Shown: piece by piece, positions 1 to 7,166 of the stretch
Position numbering within the stretch: the stretch's first letter is position 1
Layout: each line of letters starts with the position of its first letter
Source: DASSBQ01 sp035250505
GTDB taxonomy: Bacteria; Nitrospirota; Nitrospiria; Nitrospirales; Nitrospiraceae
Assembly: GCA_035250505.1 (NCBI GenBank)
Contig: DATFFC010000104.1
Coordinates: 1-51,081, forward strand
Reading direction: 5' to 3'
DNA: 51,081 nt
Made by a program: the position numbers and the translations under genes
The notes under the pieces: model-generated
Told to the model about the DNA's origin: nothing
The model's database searches: none
Seen by the model: only the letters and a program-made list of their open reading frames with translations

Positions 1-173
1 ACAGAACGCGTCTCAACATATCGATATTCTAATAAGCCTCCACTCGTTGGAGTCAAGACCGCCGGAAAGGATTCGTCCCATTGGACGATTCATATCACCA
101 TTCTACCATTTCCAGACCCTTTCACGCCGCCTCTTGACGCCGATGGGGCATTGTACGATGCTGCATGCCGCGT

Positions 174-1187
174 ATGAAGAAATCCCGCCGGCGAGTCATT
201 TCTGCACTAGTCTCTGCAATTTTCCCGCCGTTGATGATCAGTCTTTGCGTCGGCCTGCCGTCTGCGGCATGCGCCTTTGCCTTGGTTCTTCCGGATATCG
301 GCCCGGCGGTGAAGTCCGGCCAAAGCATACCGGTCTCAGTAGACATTCCGCCCGGCATCGGGGTTCGTCAGGTCCGATACTATTGGTATCTGGACGATGC
401 CGAGCCAATGGATACGTCACAGGTAGAGCCCGCGTTGGTGGCCACGGGAAGTTCTACTCCGCCCTACGGGGGGAACCTGGCAGTCCCGGAGGAGGCAGCC
501 GGCTTGGTTCGGCTGTTGGCGGTCGGCACGATTAGTCGCGGCCGATTGGCGGGACAGGAGGATTTTGACGAACGGATCATCCGTGCGGACCCTTCCGTGG
601 AACTGAATGCCATCGAATTCGGCGTGGAAAAGCCCTGGCGCCTTGAAACCATTGGGAAAATCATGCCGGTTCCGGTGGTCGGCCAGTTTGCCGACGGTGT
701 AGAGCGGAATCTCGGGGGTGGAGCATCCGGCAGCCAATACCGTTCCTCGGACGAATCGATTGTATCGGTTTCACCGGACGGATTGGTCCATGTGAGGGGA
801 AACGGGCGCGCGCGGATCACCGTGCTCAATCGCGGCAAGGAGGGCGCACTTGAGGTCGTCGTTGCGGGGGACGAAGAGCCGAACCGCCCTCCGATCGCGC
901 GGGTCCCGGCTCAAATTGAGGGAAAAGGAGGTCAGAAAATCGTCTTGGACGGCCTGCAAAGCAGTGACCCGGATGGAGATCCACTCCAGTATGAGTGGAA
1001 GCAGAGTCGAGGAAATAAGGTGACCTTGATGAACCATGGTGAAGCCAAAGCGGTGTTTGTGGCGCCTCACGTCAGTGCCAGGCGGCTGCTTCAATTCAAA
1101 CTGCGGGTGACCGATATGCGCGGGCCCGATTCCATCAAAGGAGCGGACAGCGAAACCTCAACGGTGGACGTGTGGATAGACCCCTGA
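174..1187 (+). CDS. Secreted Ig-like/PKD-like domain protein
   Basis: About 337 residues. The N-terminus has basic residues (MKKSRRR), a hydrophobic stretch and an Ala-rich cleavage region (PSAACAFA), so export by Sec is likely. Residues about 150-230 resemble a bacterial Ig-like (BIG2-type) domain, with the pattern 'SSDESIVSVSPDGLVHVRGNG' broken here into SSDESIVSVSPDG and VHVRGNG. The C-terminal part begins with NRPPIARV and contains SSDPDGDPLQYEW, typical of PKD/cadherin-like beta-sandwich repeats. No enzyme motif is seen. The start at 174 is chosen because it gives a compact signal peptide; an in-frame ATG lies 9 nt upstream at 165, and neither has a clear Shine-Dalgarno sequence. Probably an envelope or surface adhesion/structural protein; the exact role is unknown. 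Confidence 0.75.
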   Translation: MKKSRRRVISALVSAIFPPLMISLCVGLPSAACAFALVLPDIGPAVKSGQSIPVSVDIPPGIGVRQVRYYWYLDDAEPMDTSQVEPALVATGSSTPPYGGNLAVPEEAAGLVRLLAVGTISRGRLAGQEDFDERIIRADPSVELNAIEFGVEKPWRLETIGKIMPVPVVGQFADGVERNLGGGASGSQYRSSDESIVSVSPDGLVHVRGNGRARITVLNRGKEGALEVVVAGDEEPNRPPIARVPAQIEGKGGQKIVLDGLQSSDPDGDPLQYEWKQSRGNKVTLMNHGEAKAVFVAPHVSARRLLQFKLRVTDMRGPDSIKGADSETSTVDVWIDP

Positions 1188-1242
1188 CAGTGCCATGGAA
1201 GACGAAGATATTCGATTGTCTCTGCTACTGGGAATTAAGCAC

Positions 1243-1657
1243 GCAGGATGTTCAAAAAGGCGCTCGTCTCACCCGCGCAATCCCGGCGCGCTAGGACGCG
1301 CCCTTCCCCGGGCGAGGCCGCAGTGGGCGAAGAGGCGAGGCCTACTCTTTCTTACCTACCCGCCCCGAGCTTGCCGAGACAGGCTCTTTTCCAGTGGCCG
1401 TACGTTGAGGCTCTGAGGTGCGCGAGACGACGAATAAGTCGTTTCATGTTTGCGCACGGGCGCGAGGTCCACGCCGCGCCGAATAAGGCGCGGCATGCTT
1501 GTGGACGCCACCGAGGTGCACGGCGTCACGAATAAGTGACGCCACGTCTGTGCACGCCCGCGAGATGTGAGCGGGCAGTGTCCCGCGAGCCGGCCCTGTC
1601 TTGTGAGCGCCCTGTGTCTGGTGAGAACAATGCTGGCGGGCTTTTTCAGCATCCTGC
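1243..1657. mobile_element. Non-coding MITE/REP-like element with terminal inverted repeats
   Basis: This fills most of the 557-nt gap between the Ig-like gene and the Lys-rich gene. The left end GCAGGATGTTCAAAAAGG (1243-1260) and the inverse of the right end (1640-1657) match at 15 of 18 positions. The interior is a chain of GC-rich hairpins: GGCGCG/CGCGCC at 1285-1302, three 40-nt hairpins at 1418-1555, and GCGGG/CCCGC after 1570. There is no credible ORF or transposase. I recall the end sequences and the GAAGAGGCGAGGC...GTACGTTGAGGCTCTGAG core as a dispersed Nitrospira repeat, but could not check this. The TIRs suggest a non-autonomous element moved by a transposase elsewhere. Confidence 0.7.
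1418..1555. repeat. Three tandem covarying 40-nt hairpins, 49-nt period
   Basis: Units lie at 1418-1457, 1467-1506 and 1516-1555. Each has a 6-bp outer stem, an 8-bp inner stem, a GAATAA loop and a 6-nt 3' bulge, and units are separated by 9-nt linkers ending in GAG. Outer stems are GTGCGC/GCGCAC, GTCCAC/GTGGAC and GTGCAC/GTGCAC. Inner stems are GAGACGAC/GTCGTTTC (one G-T pair), GCCGCGCC/GGCGCGGC and GGCGTCAC/GTGACGCC. Stem sequences differ between units but pairing is preserved, while the loop is identical. This points to selection on a folded nucleic acid. Confidence 0.85.
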
Positions 1658-1744
1658 CGGAGAGGTTGCAACAGGTTCCTAGTTCATGCTAGATGGTGGC
1701 CCGAAGTCGGAAGTCGTTGAGACGACAGTAGAGGAGGCATCGTA

Positions 1745-2203
1745 ATGGCGAAGAAGAAAACGCAGGCGGCGAAGAAAAAATCGAAAACGACGAAATCGAA
1801 GTCGAGGAAGAAAGCGACTGCCTCGAAAAAGACCGCTAAGAAATCGACGAAGAAATCGGCGAAGAAAAGTACAAAAAGAGCCGCACCGGCCAAAGCCAAG
1901 AAAGCCCCGGCGTCGTCCGGAAAGAAGCAGCCGGCTGCCGCAAAGAAGGCTGTGAAATCGCAGCTGGCGGAAGAGGAGCCTACGAAGCAGACGGTCGCCA
2001 AGCCCTCCAAGGCGGAGGTCGAACCGAAACAGCTCGATCTTGACGAAGAAGAGATCGCCGAGGATATCGATGAGGACATGTCGGATGAAATAGAGGACGA
2101 CATGGATGAAGAGTTGGCCTTGGACGATGAAGATGACGACGTCGATTATCTTGAGAAATCCGAGGACCTGCTCGACGAGGGTGATGATTATCGCACCCAC
2201 TGA
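1745..2203 (+). CDS. Lys-rich/acidic two-block protein (histone H1-like N-terminus)
   Basis: A 152-residue protein of low complexity. Residues 1 to about 75 are Lys/Ala/Ser/Thr with repeated KKS, KKT and AAKK motifs, as in bacterial histone H1-like and AlgP-type tails. Residues about 90-150 are strongly acidic (Asp/Glu runs such as DEEEIAEDIDEDM and DDEDDDVDY). A strong GGAGG lies just before the ATG. The basic block predicts nucleic-acid binding; the acidic tail resembles that of the RNA polymerase delta subunit or a chaperone-like self-shielding tail. No folded domain is recognised. It could be a nucleoid-associated or RNA-binding protein; the function is inferred from composition only. Confidence 0.75.
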   Translation: MAKKKTQAAKKKSKTTKSKSRKKATASKKTAKKSTKKSAKKSTKRAAPAKAKKAPASSGKKQPAAAKKAVKSQLAEEEPTKQTVAKPSKAEVEPKQLDLDEEEIAEDIDEDMSDEIEDDMDEELALDDEDDDVDYLEKSEDLLDEGDDYRTH

Positions 2204-2208
2204 TCCCC

Positions 2209-2691
2209 ATGAGTCACTTTCTTTTTATCGCCGGCGCACTTCGCGAACGAAGCTCCAAAGACAGCGCGGAACGTCAACTATCTGCCGGTCTGTGGGGACT
2301 CTGCACGGCGCTCATCCGTGAGAACCTCGAGAGATTTCTCGCCCCGCAGTCCCACGGGTTGGTGTATGTCCTGAAGGAGGGGATTTGCGCCGAGTTCCGC
2401 ATCCGCACTCCCGTTCAGCCGTTTGCCTCCTTAGATGACCTTATGAAAGATGAGTTTCGGGCGGAGGCACGGTATGGATTTGTTCAGGTTGAGGTACTGC
2501 GCCGGTACAACTCTTCCGCCGCTGAAAGCCAGTCGTTGTTACAATCGGTGTTGAACGTCCCGGACCAAGCCGAACTGACCAGGCGATTCAATCTCGGTAT
2601 GCATCGGTTGACGGAAGAAGAATATCACGCGTTGGTCGACGGGTTGAAAATGGAAACCGACCCACGCCGCCCTTCCGTATTGCTGACCTGA
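2209..2691 (+). CDS. Hypothetical protein
   Basis: A 160-residue soluble protein that I do not recognise. It starts 5 nt after the stop of the Lys/acidic protein, so the two are probably co-transcribed and possibly translationally coupled; there is no clear Shine-Dalgarno of its own. It has no signal peptide or membrane segment and looks like an alpha/beta fold (for example GLVYVLKEGICAEFRIRTP), with a helical C-terminal half (ESQSLLQSVLNVPDQAELTRR). It ends 4 nt from the convergent protease gene at 2696, which supports a real gene boundary here. Confidence 0.6.
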   Translation: MSHFLFIAGALRERSSKDSAERQLSAGLWGLCTALIRENLERFLAPQSHGLVYVLKEGICAEFRIRTPVQPFASLDDLMKDEFRAEARYGFVQVEVLRRYNSSAAESQSLLQSVLNVPDQAELTRRFNLGMHRLTEEEYHALVDGLKMETDPRRPSVLLT

Positions 2692-2695
2692 AGAA

Positions 2696-3334
2696 TCAGA
2701 GCGGACGTCCCGTCATCTGTCGATAGGCCTCGTCGATCGTTCCCACCTCCTTCAGATCCACGTTCAGTTCCATACCGAGACGAGGAAGATTCCATTCTGG
2801 ATCATGCAATTGACCGGAAGGAATGAGAATTGTCCTGTAGCCTTCGCGGGCGGCTGCGCGCACTTTATCCGGTATGGAACCAACCGGTCCGATGTTTCCC
2901 TCCGAATCAAGCGTTCCCGTCAAAGCTATGCCGCGATGAAGAGGGTCCCCCTTGAACAGGGCGATGAAGCCGACGGCCATGGCTGCTCCTGCGCTCGGTC
3001 CATCACTTCCCGTCGGCATATAGGCGAGACTGATGGCGGTTACGGTTCCCGAATGCTGCACGCCGGGCGTGCGCTCCATTGCATACCGGAATGCCCTTGC
3101 CATGGAACTGAGATGGCTCTCTCCGAACACTACATTGCCGATGCGCCATTGTAGTGAGGGGGGAGCCGGATGCGATTGCTGATCCCATCGAAGCATGAGG
3201 ATTTCGAATACGCCGAGGTTGTTTGACTTGATGGCGGCGAGGATGGGAAGTTCGAGGACATATTCCGCCGAGACTGAACTTGGTCCTGCGTTCAACCACA
3301 GGACCGCTGTCAGCAGAACGCCCAGGTTTCTCAC
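2696..3334 (-). CDS. Secreted stand-alone Lon-type (S16) protease domain
   Basis: About 212 residues from a GTG start at 3334, chosen because it places a signal peptide (VRNLGVLLTAVLWLNAG..SSVSA) at the N-terminus; the frame is open upstream to 3619 but that extension overlaps the divergent gene. The C-terminal two thirds is an S16 proteolytic domain. The Ser of GSDGPSAGAAMAVG (about Ser114) and the Lys of GSIPDKVRAA (about Lys157) form the expected Ser-Lys dyad, and GTLDSEGNIGPVG is the family's typical strand-turn. No AAA+ ATPase module is present, so it would act as an ATP-independent peptidase or self-processing enzyme outside the cytoplasm. It is divergent from the pentapeptide membrane protein. 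Confidence 0.8.
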   Translation of the reverse strand: MRNLGVLLTAVLWLNAGPSSVSAEYVLELPILAAIKSNNLGVFEILMLRWDQQSHPAPPSLQWRIGNVVFGESHLSSMARAFRYAMERTPGVQHSGTVTAISLAYMPTGSDGPSAGAAMAVGFIALFKGDPLHRGIALTGTLDSEGNIGPVGSIPDKVRAAAREGYRTILIPSGQLHDPEWNLPRLGMELNVDLKEVGTIDEAYRQMTGRPL

Positions 3335-3394
3335 AAGCGTGGCCCCATGATCCTTCTCGGTGTTCCCTCTGATGGACCAGTGTATCAAAGGGAT

Positions 3395-4522
3395 GTGATC
3401 TGTAAAGATTCTGTGTATCGAGGGTGGGTTCGCGGCACTTTCCTCCTGGGACTCAGTCTGGCCGCTCTCCTTTTCTTCGTGTACCCATCCTTTCTGCAGG
3501 CCGCTGAATCGTCCGGCCATTGCCGAGAACACAAGGCACAAGGGCGAGGAAAGCAGGCCTTGGTTCGGCATCTCGACAAGGCCTGCACGCCCGAGCAGCG
3601 AGAGAGGCGATCCATTCATGCAGACGATATTTTGCAGGCATTACAGAAGGGACGTGACGTCGATCTCTCCGGGGTTATCGTGAAGGGCGATCTCCGTTTG
3701 GAAGCTCTTCCGATAAGGACACTCGATAAGGTTCTCCCTGCATTGTCCCCGGACGATCGTCAAACCGTCGAGAGGCTCGGCGCACCGGCGATTCGGTACA
3801 TAGCTGGCACGTTGTCCGTTCGTGATTCCGAAGTCCGCGGGCGGATACTGAATCGGATGAAAGATGAGAGGCTCGTGATATCCGGGCCGGTGATTTTTTC
3901 GGGAACGCGGTTCCAAGAAGCGGTTGATCTCTCGAAGACGGTCTTTCTCGGAGTGGTGGATTGTTCGTCCGCTTCGTTTGCTAAGGAAAGCTATTTCGTC
4001 CAGGCGCGGTTTCAACAGCCGGTGCTCTTTACGCAGACCGTATTCGGGCCGCACACGAGATTTCATCGATCAGCCTTTCACGGTGCGGCCACCTTTTATC
4101 ATGCGCGATTCAACGGTCTGGCGGAATTGCTTGAAGTCTCCTTTGAGCAAGGCGCCGGTTTTTCCGGGACGCAGTTCACATCGGGCACCGGATTCTCCGG
4201 GAGCCGGTTCGGCGGCACCGCCGATTTTCTCGAAGCGCAGTTCGAAGGAGACGTGTATTTCTTGTTTACCCGCTTCGAGCACGAAGCGCGATTTCGTGGA
4301 ACGGCGTTCGCCGCGGTCGCCGATTTTTCCGATGCCCTATTTGCCGCCGGCCAGGATCTCGCTCAAGCGGATTTTGTTAAGCCGCCTCAGTTGCCTCAAT
4401 CGTTAAGAAGCGAGATACCGATGCCGGCGGTTCCCCAATCCTGGATGGCGCAGTATGGGGTCACTCTGGGATTCCTGTTGATGGCCCTCCTGCTGCTTGG
4501 CTATCTTCTTAAGATCAAGTAG
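3395..4522 (+). CDS. Pentapeptide-repeat membrane protein
   Basis: About 375 residues. An N-terminal hydrophobic segment (GTFLLGLSLAALLFFVYPSF) precedes an exported region. From about residue 170 there is a long series of five-residue repeats with a central Phe (ARFQQP, SAFHGAATFYHARFNG, TQFTSGTGFSGSRFGG, TRFEHEARFRGTAF), a right-handed beta-helix of the pentapeptide family. A C-terminal membrane helix (TLGFLLMALLLLGYLL) and KIK end the protein. It is thus probably anchored with the beta-helix outside. The start is uncertain: GTG at 3395 is used, and ATG at 3347 and GTG at 3413 are also in frame. It is divergent from the secreted Lon-domain protease, whose start is only about 60 nt away, so the pair may share a control region. 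Confidence 0.75.
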   Translation: MICKDSVYRGWVRGTFLLGLSLAALLFFVYPSFLQAAESSGHCREHKAQGRGKQALVRHLDKACTPEQRERRSIHADDILQALQKGRDVDLSGVIVKGDLRLEALPIRTLDKVLPALSPDDRQTVERLGAPAIRYIAGTLSVRDSEVRGRILNRMKDERLVISGPVIFSGTRFQEAVDLSKTVFLGVVDCSSASFAKESYFVQARFQQPVLFTQTVFGPHTRFHRSAFHGAATFYHARFNGLAELLEVSFEQGAGFSGTQFTSGTGFSGSRFGGTADFLEAQFEGDVYFLFTRFEHEARFRGTAFAAVADFSDALFAAGQDLAQADFVKPPQLPQSLRSEIPMPAVPQSWMAQYGVTLGFLLMALLLLGYLLKIK

Positions 4523-4559
4523 CCGGTTCACAGCAAAACACCATATATAGTTTTAGACC

Positions 4560-4588
4560 TTGCGGGGGCCCCTATAAGCTGGTATAAG
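4560..4588 (+). promoter_or_regulatory. Predicted sigma70-type promoter for scpAB
   Basis: TTGCGG (4560-4565), a 17-nt spacer and TATAAG (4583-4588) lie 37 nt upstream of the scpA ATG in the 102-nt gap after the pentapeptide gene. A second TATAAG copy occurs at 4573-4578. Prediction from sequence only. Confidence 0.45.
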
Positions 4589-4624
4589 CTACCAATTCAA
4601 CCCGCGTACGATCCAGCGGACGGG

Positions 4625-5404
4625 ATGGACCAAACCGAGCTTCCTTATCAGGTCAAAATTGAGAACTTTGAGGGGCCGCTGGATCTCCTTCTTCACCTCA
4701 TCAAGAAGAATGAAATCAACATCTACGACATTCCGATCGCCCTGATCGCGCAGCAATACCTCGACTATCTCTCGGTCATGAAAGAACTGAATCTTGCCGT
4801 CGCCGGAGAGTTCCTGGTGATGGCGGCGACATTGCTCCACATCAAATCCCGCATGCTGTTGCCGGCGGACGACGGGCATGAAGAAGAGGAGGATGGGCCG
4901 GATCCGAGGGAAGAACTTGTCCGCCGCTTGCTGGAGTACAAGCAATTCAAAGAAGCCGCCGCTCGGTTGGATGGAAGGGAACGGCTATGGCGGGAGATGT
5001 TTGCCCGTGAAGCGGGTCCGCCGCCGGACATGCAGCCGGATGAAGCACTGCTCGACGATGTCACGCTGTTCGATCTCGTGGATGCGTTGCACGATATCCT
5101 TGCCCGCCATCCAGGAAAGCACCTCGTGGAAATCATTCCGGACAATATGACGGTGCGGGACCGCATGAACGCGATTGTTGAAGCATTGGAAGGGCATGAG
5201 GCGATCGATTTCGCGTCGCTCTTTGAATCGGTCGGCCACCGCATGATCTTGATCGTGACCTTCTTGGCGTTGTTGGAGCTGATACGTATACGTGTCGTCA
5301 AGGTGTTTCAGGGCGAGGCGTTCGGAGCGATCCTCGTGTCGCGAGCTTTTTCGGCCGTCGGCGATATCGATCCGGCGGAAGATACGGGATGGAGGAACCT
5401 ATGA
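4625..5404 (+). CDS. scpA: Segregation and condensation protein A
   Basis: A 259-residue kleisin subunit of the SMC-ScpAB condensin, which bridges the SMC heads and organises and segregates the chromosome. The N-terminal signature is clear (VKIENFEGPLDLLLHLIKK, then IYDIPIALIAQQYLDYL, then GEFLVMAATLLHIKSRMLL). An acidic linker (HEEEEDGPDP) and a C-terminal winged-helix part follow, as usual. The length fits the family. It overlaps scpB by 4 nt (ATGA), so the two are translationally coupled. No smc gene lies in the window. Confidence 0.95.
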   Translation: MDQTELPYQVKIENFEGPLDLLLHLIKKNEINIYDIPIALIAQQYLDYLSVMKELNLAVAGEFLVMAATLLHIKSRMLLPADDGHEEEEDGPDPREELVRRLLEYKQFKEAAARLDGRERLWREMFAREAGPPPDMQPDEALLDDVTLFDLVDALHDILARHPGKHLVEIIPDNMTVRDRMNAIVEALEGHEAIDFASLFESVGHRMILIVTFLALLELIRIRVVKVFQGEAFGAILVSRAFSAVGDIDPAEDTGWRNL

Positions 5405-6264
5405 AGCAAAGCAGCACGGCTCAGGCAACGGCTGGCCTCTCTAAAGGCAGAGAAGGATCAATGGCAGAGGCCGCTGCCGCTGAGGTGGAGTCCCCGTGCG
5501 AGGCGGACCTTAATGGAGCCGGCGAGTCAGCCCACGACAATGGAATCGCCGCACCGGCTGAGACATCGTCGATCGCCGAAATGCGAGAATTGAGCGGCAT
5601 CCTGGAGGCTCTTTTGTTCATGGCGGCTGACCCGCTTCCCATGAATCGGATCGTGACTTTGGTGGGAGCGGTTTCCAAACAGCACGTGCAAGAAGCGTTG
5701 ATGAGGCTGAAGGACGAGTACGCACGGGAGGGACGGGGTCTCGATCTGGTGGAGATCGCGGGCGGCTACCGTCTCGTGACCAAGCCCGACTATGCGCCGT
5801 GGATCAAGCGGCTGGAGAAAATCAAAGCGCCTGCCAAACTCTCGCGATCCGCGCTTGAATCGCTGGCGATCATCGCCTACAAACAGCCGATTGTGCGGGC
5901 CGAGATCGAGCAGATTCGGGGTGTGGAAACATCCGGCGTGCTCCGGACTTTGCTCGAGCGCAAGCTGGTGCGGATTGTGGGACGAAAGGAAGAACCCGGA
6001 CGGCCCATCCTGTATGGGACGACGAAATTCTTTCTGGAGCATTTCGGGCTTCGGGATCTTTCCCAGCTGCCGCCGTTGAGGGAGCTCAAGGAACTCGGTG
6101 AATCGGAACAGGTTCTGTTGCCGATGGAAGAAGGGCAGTCCCTGGAAGAAGACCGGCCGTTTTCGGAGATTCAAGATATCGAGGGGGAAACGGACGATGC
6201 GGAGTTGGTCACTGCTGAGGCCGATCAGTCGGAATCGTTGCTGGAATCTGTGCAACGGAACTAG
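5401..6264 (+). CDS. scpB: Segregation and condensation protein B
   Basis: ScpB dimerises and binds ScpA in the SMC complex. From the ATG at 5401 it has 287 residues. This start is preferred over the ATG at 5389 because GGAGG at 5391-5395 is correctly spaced for it and it forms an ATGA overlap with the scpA stop. Two winged-helix domains are visible: LSGILEALLFMAADPLP through GYRLVTKPDYAPWI, then LSRSALESLAIIAYKQP through RPILYGTTKFFLEHFGL. An Ala/Glu-rich N-terminal extension of about 60 residues and an acidic C-terminal tail make it longer than the roughly 190-200 residues usual in other phyla. Confidence 0.95.
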   Translation: MKQSSTAQATAGLSKGREGSMAEAAAAEVESPCEADLNGAGESAHDNGIAAPAETSSIAEMRELSGILEALLFMAADPLPMNRIVTLVGAVSKQHVQEALMRLKDEYAREGRGLDLVEIAGGYRLVTKPDYAPWIKRLEKIKAPAKLSRSALESLAIIAYKQPIVRAEIEQIRGVETSGVLRTLLERKLVRIVGRKEEPGRPILYGTTKFFLEHFGLRDLSQLPPLRELKELGESEQVLLPMEEGQSLEEDRPFSEIQDIEGETDDAELVTAEADQSESLLESVQRN

Positions 6265-6270
6265 GCGGTA

Positions 6271-6296
6271 CTGCCGGCCGCTCGCCCGGCCGGCAG
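6271..6296 (+). terminator. Strong GC hairpin after scpB
   Basis: A perfect 10-bp stem, CTGCCGGCCG (6271-6280) and CGGCCGGCAG (6287-6296), encloses a 6-nt loop just 7 nt after the scpB stop. There is no T-run, so it may be a weak or factor-assisted terminator, or mRNA 3'-end protection. It lies between convergent genes. Confidence 0.5.
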
Positions 6297-6349
6297 CATC
6301 AATGGGTCATTGCTCACCGTCTAGCTGTCACAAGGCTCGCTGTTATATT

Positions 6350-6931
6350 TCACGGACAACCGATCGGCACGAAGCCCGTCCCGAATACCCTCGATAGGGT
6401 CACCCATCTGGCATTATCATAAAACGAAAAGCTGGGCGCCCGGAAGTTTCGAGCAGTCGGATCGGCGCCATATGATGGGTCTGTACCGAAAAAGAAGCCG
6501 CCCCGGCTCTTCTCATTCAGCCGCAGCCACTCGCCATACAAGCTGCAGACTTCTCCCTGGGTCGAACCGGCGAGAGTGTTGGCGGCCTGCCATTCTCTTG
6601 CCCAATCAGGGACCGATTTCAGATTACGCAATGCTCCGGCAGGTGTATCGTACGAGAAAGCATCAACAGCAAATGGAGAATCATCTCGATCCGTGGCGGG
6701 CCGACTTGAAATGGTGTGGTCCGCGACGTCGGCATAAGACGTGGCTGTGGAAATCGGTCTGAGGTCCATCGGTTGGCAGTCCGCCCGCTCCTTGTTGGTG
6801 AAAAGCGGGGTGCCATCCGGCCCAGGACATTGCCAGACTTCCGCGTCGGTCGATGCGATTGCGAATGAAGGGGCGCTAAATATAAAACAGGAGAGGATAG
6901 GCAGGAACAACCGACAGCCATCTGGTTTCAT
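6350..6931 (-). CDS. Small secreted protein, DUF4124-like N-terminus
   Basis: About 193 residues from an ATG at 6931, chosen because GGAGG stands at a good distance upstream and it gives a signal peptide (LFLPILSCFIFSAPSFAIA). After cleavage the sequence VWQCPGPDGTPLFTNKERADC resembles the 'transform-substrate' motif of DUF4124 proteins (WxCxDxxGxxxFTN), here split as VWQCPGPDGTP and LFTNKERADC. The remainder, including CSLYGEWLRLNEKSRGG and an aromatic C-terminal part, is not recognised. Four Cys residues may form periplasmic disulfides. Convergent to scpB. Function unknown. Confidence 0.65.
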   Translation of the reverse strand: MKPDGCRLFLPILSCFIFSAPSFAIASTDAEVWQCPGPDGTPLFTNKERADCQPMDLRPISTATSYADVADHTISSRPATDRDDSPFAVDAFSYDTPAGALRNLKSVPDWAREWQAANTLAGSTQGEVCSLYGEWLRLNEKSRGGFFFGTDPSYGADPTARNFRAPSFSFYDNARWVTLSRVFGTGFVPIGCP

Positions 6932-7076
6932 GGGGCACCTCCGGTTCGGTCCATCATACCTGGTTGTGATGTGCATTTGCGAGCCACCTGCGAGGAGCCT
7001 ATGACAGGCGTCGGATCTCGTTCCATACAGCTTTGGATGGGCCTGTCGAGAAGAGCTTTCCGCGCCCCTCTTCGCC

Positions 7077-7106
7077 TTGACTCGCTTCCGAGCCCTTTGT
7101 TAGACT
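7077..7106 (+). promoter_or_regulatory. Predicted promoter of the NHL-repeat gene
   Basis: TTGACT (7077-7082), an 18-nt spacer and TAGACT (7101-7106) lie 60 nt upstream of the NHL start codon. The same two hexamers, with flanks CGCC before the -35 and CGCGA after the -10, recur upstream of ffh at 39488-39516. Confidence 0.5.
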
Positions 7107-7166
7107 GCGCGATCTAACTCATTGAAACATCCAGACTCTTTACCAATTAGCACCGCGAGGAACACC

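Noticed and set aside
47..535. 162-residue frame overlapping the Ig-like gene
   Set aside because: Different frame from a gene with signal peptide and domain signature; no ribosome site and no family match.
1418..1555. CRISPR-like or integron attC-like interpretation of the 49-nt period
   Set aside because: The units do not share an exact repeat sequence, as CRISPR would, and lack the RYYYAAC/GTTRRRY core boxes of attC.
1356..1652. ORFs inside the hairpin element on either strand
   Set aside because: They run through structured repeats, have no ribosome site and change frame between element units.
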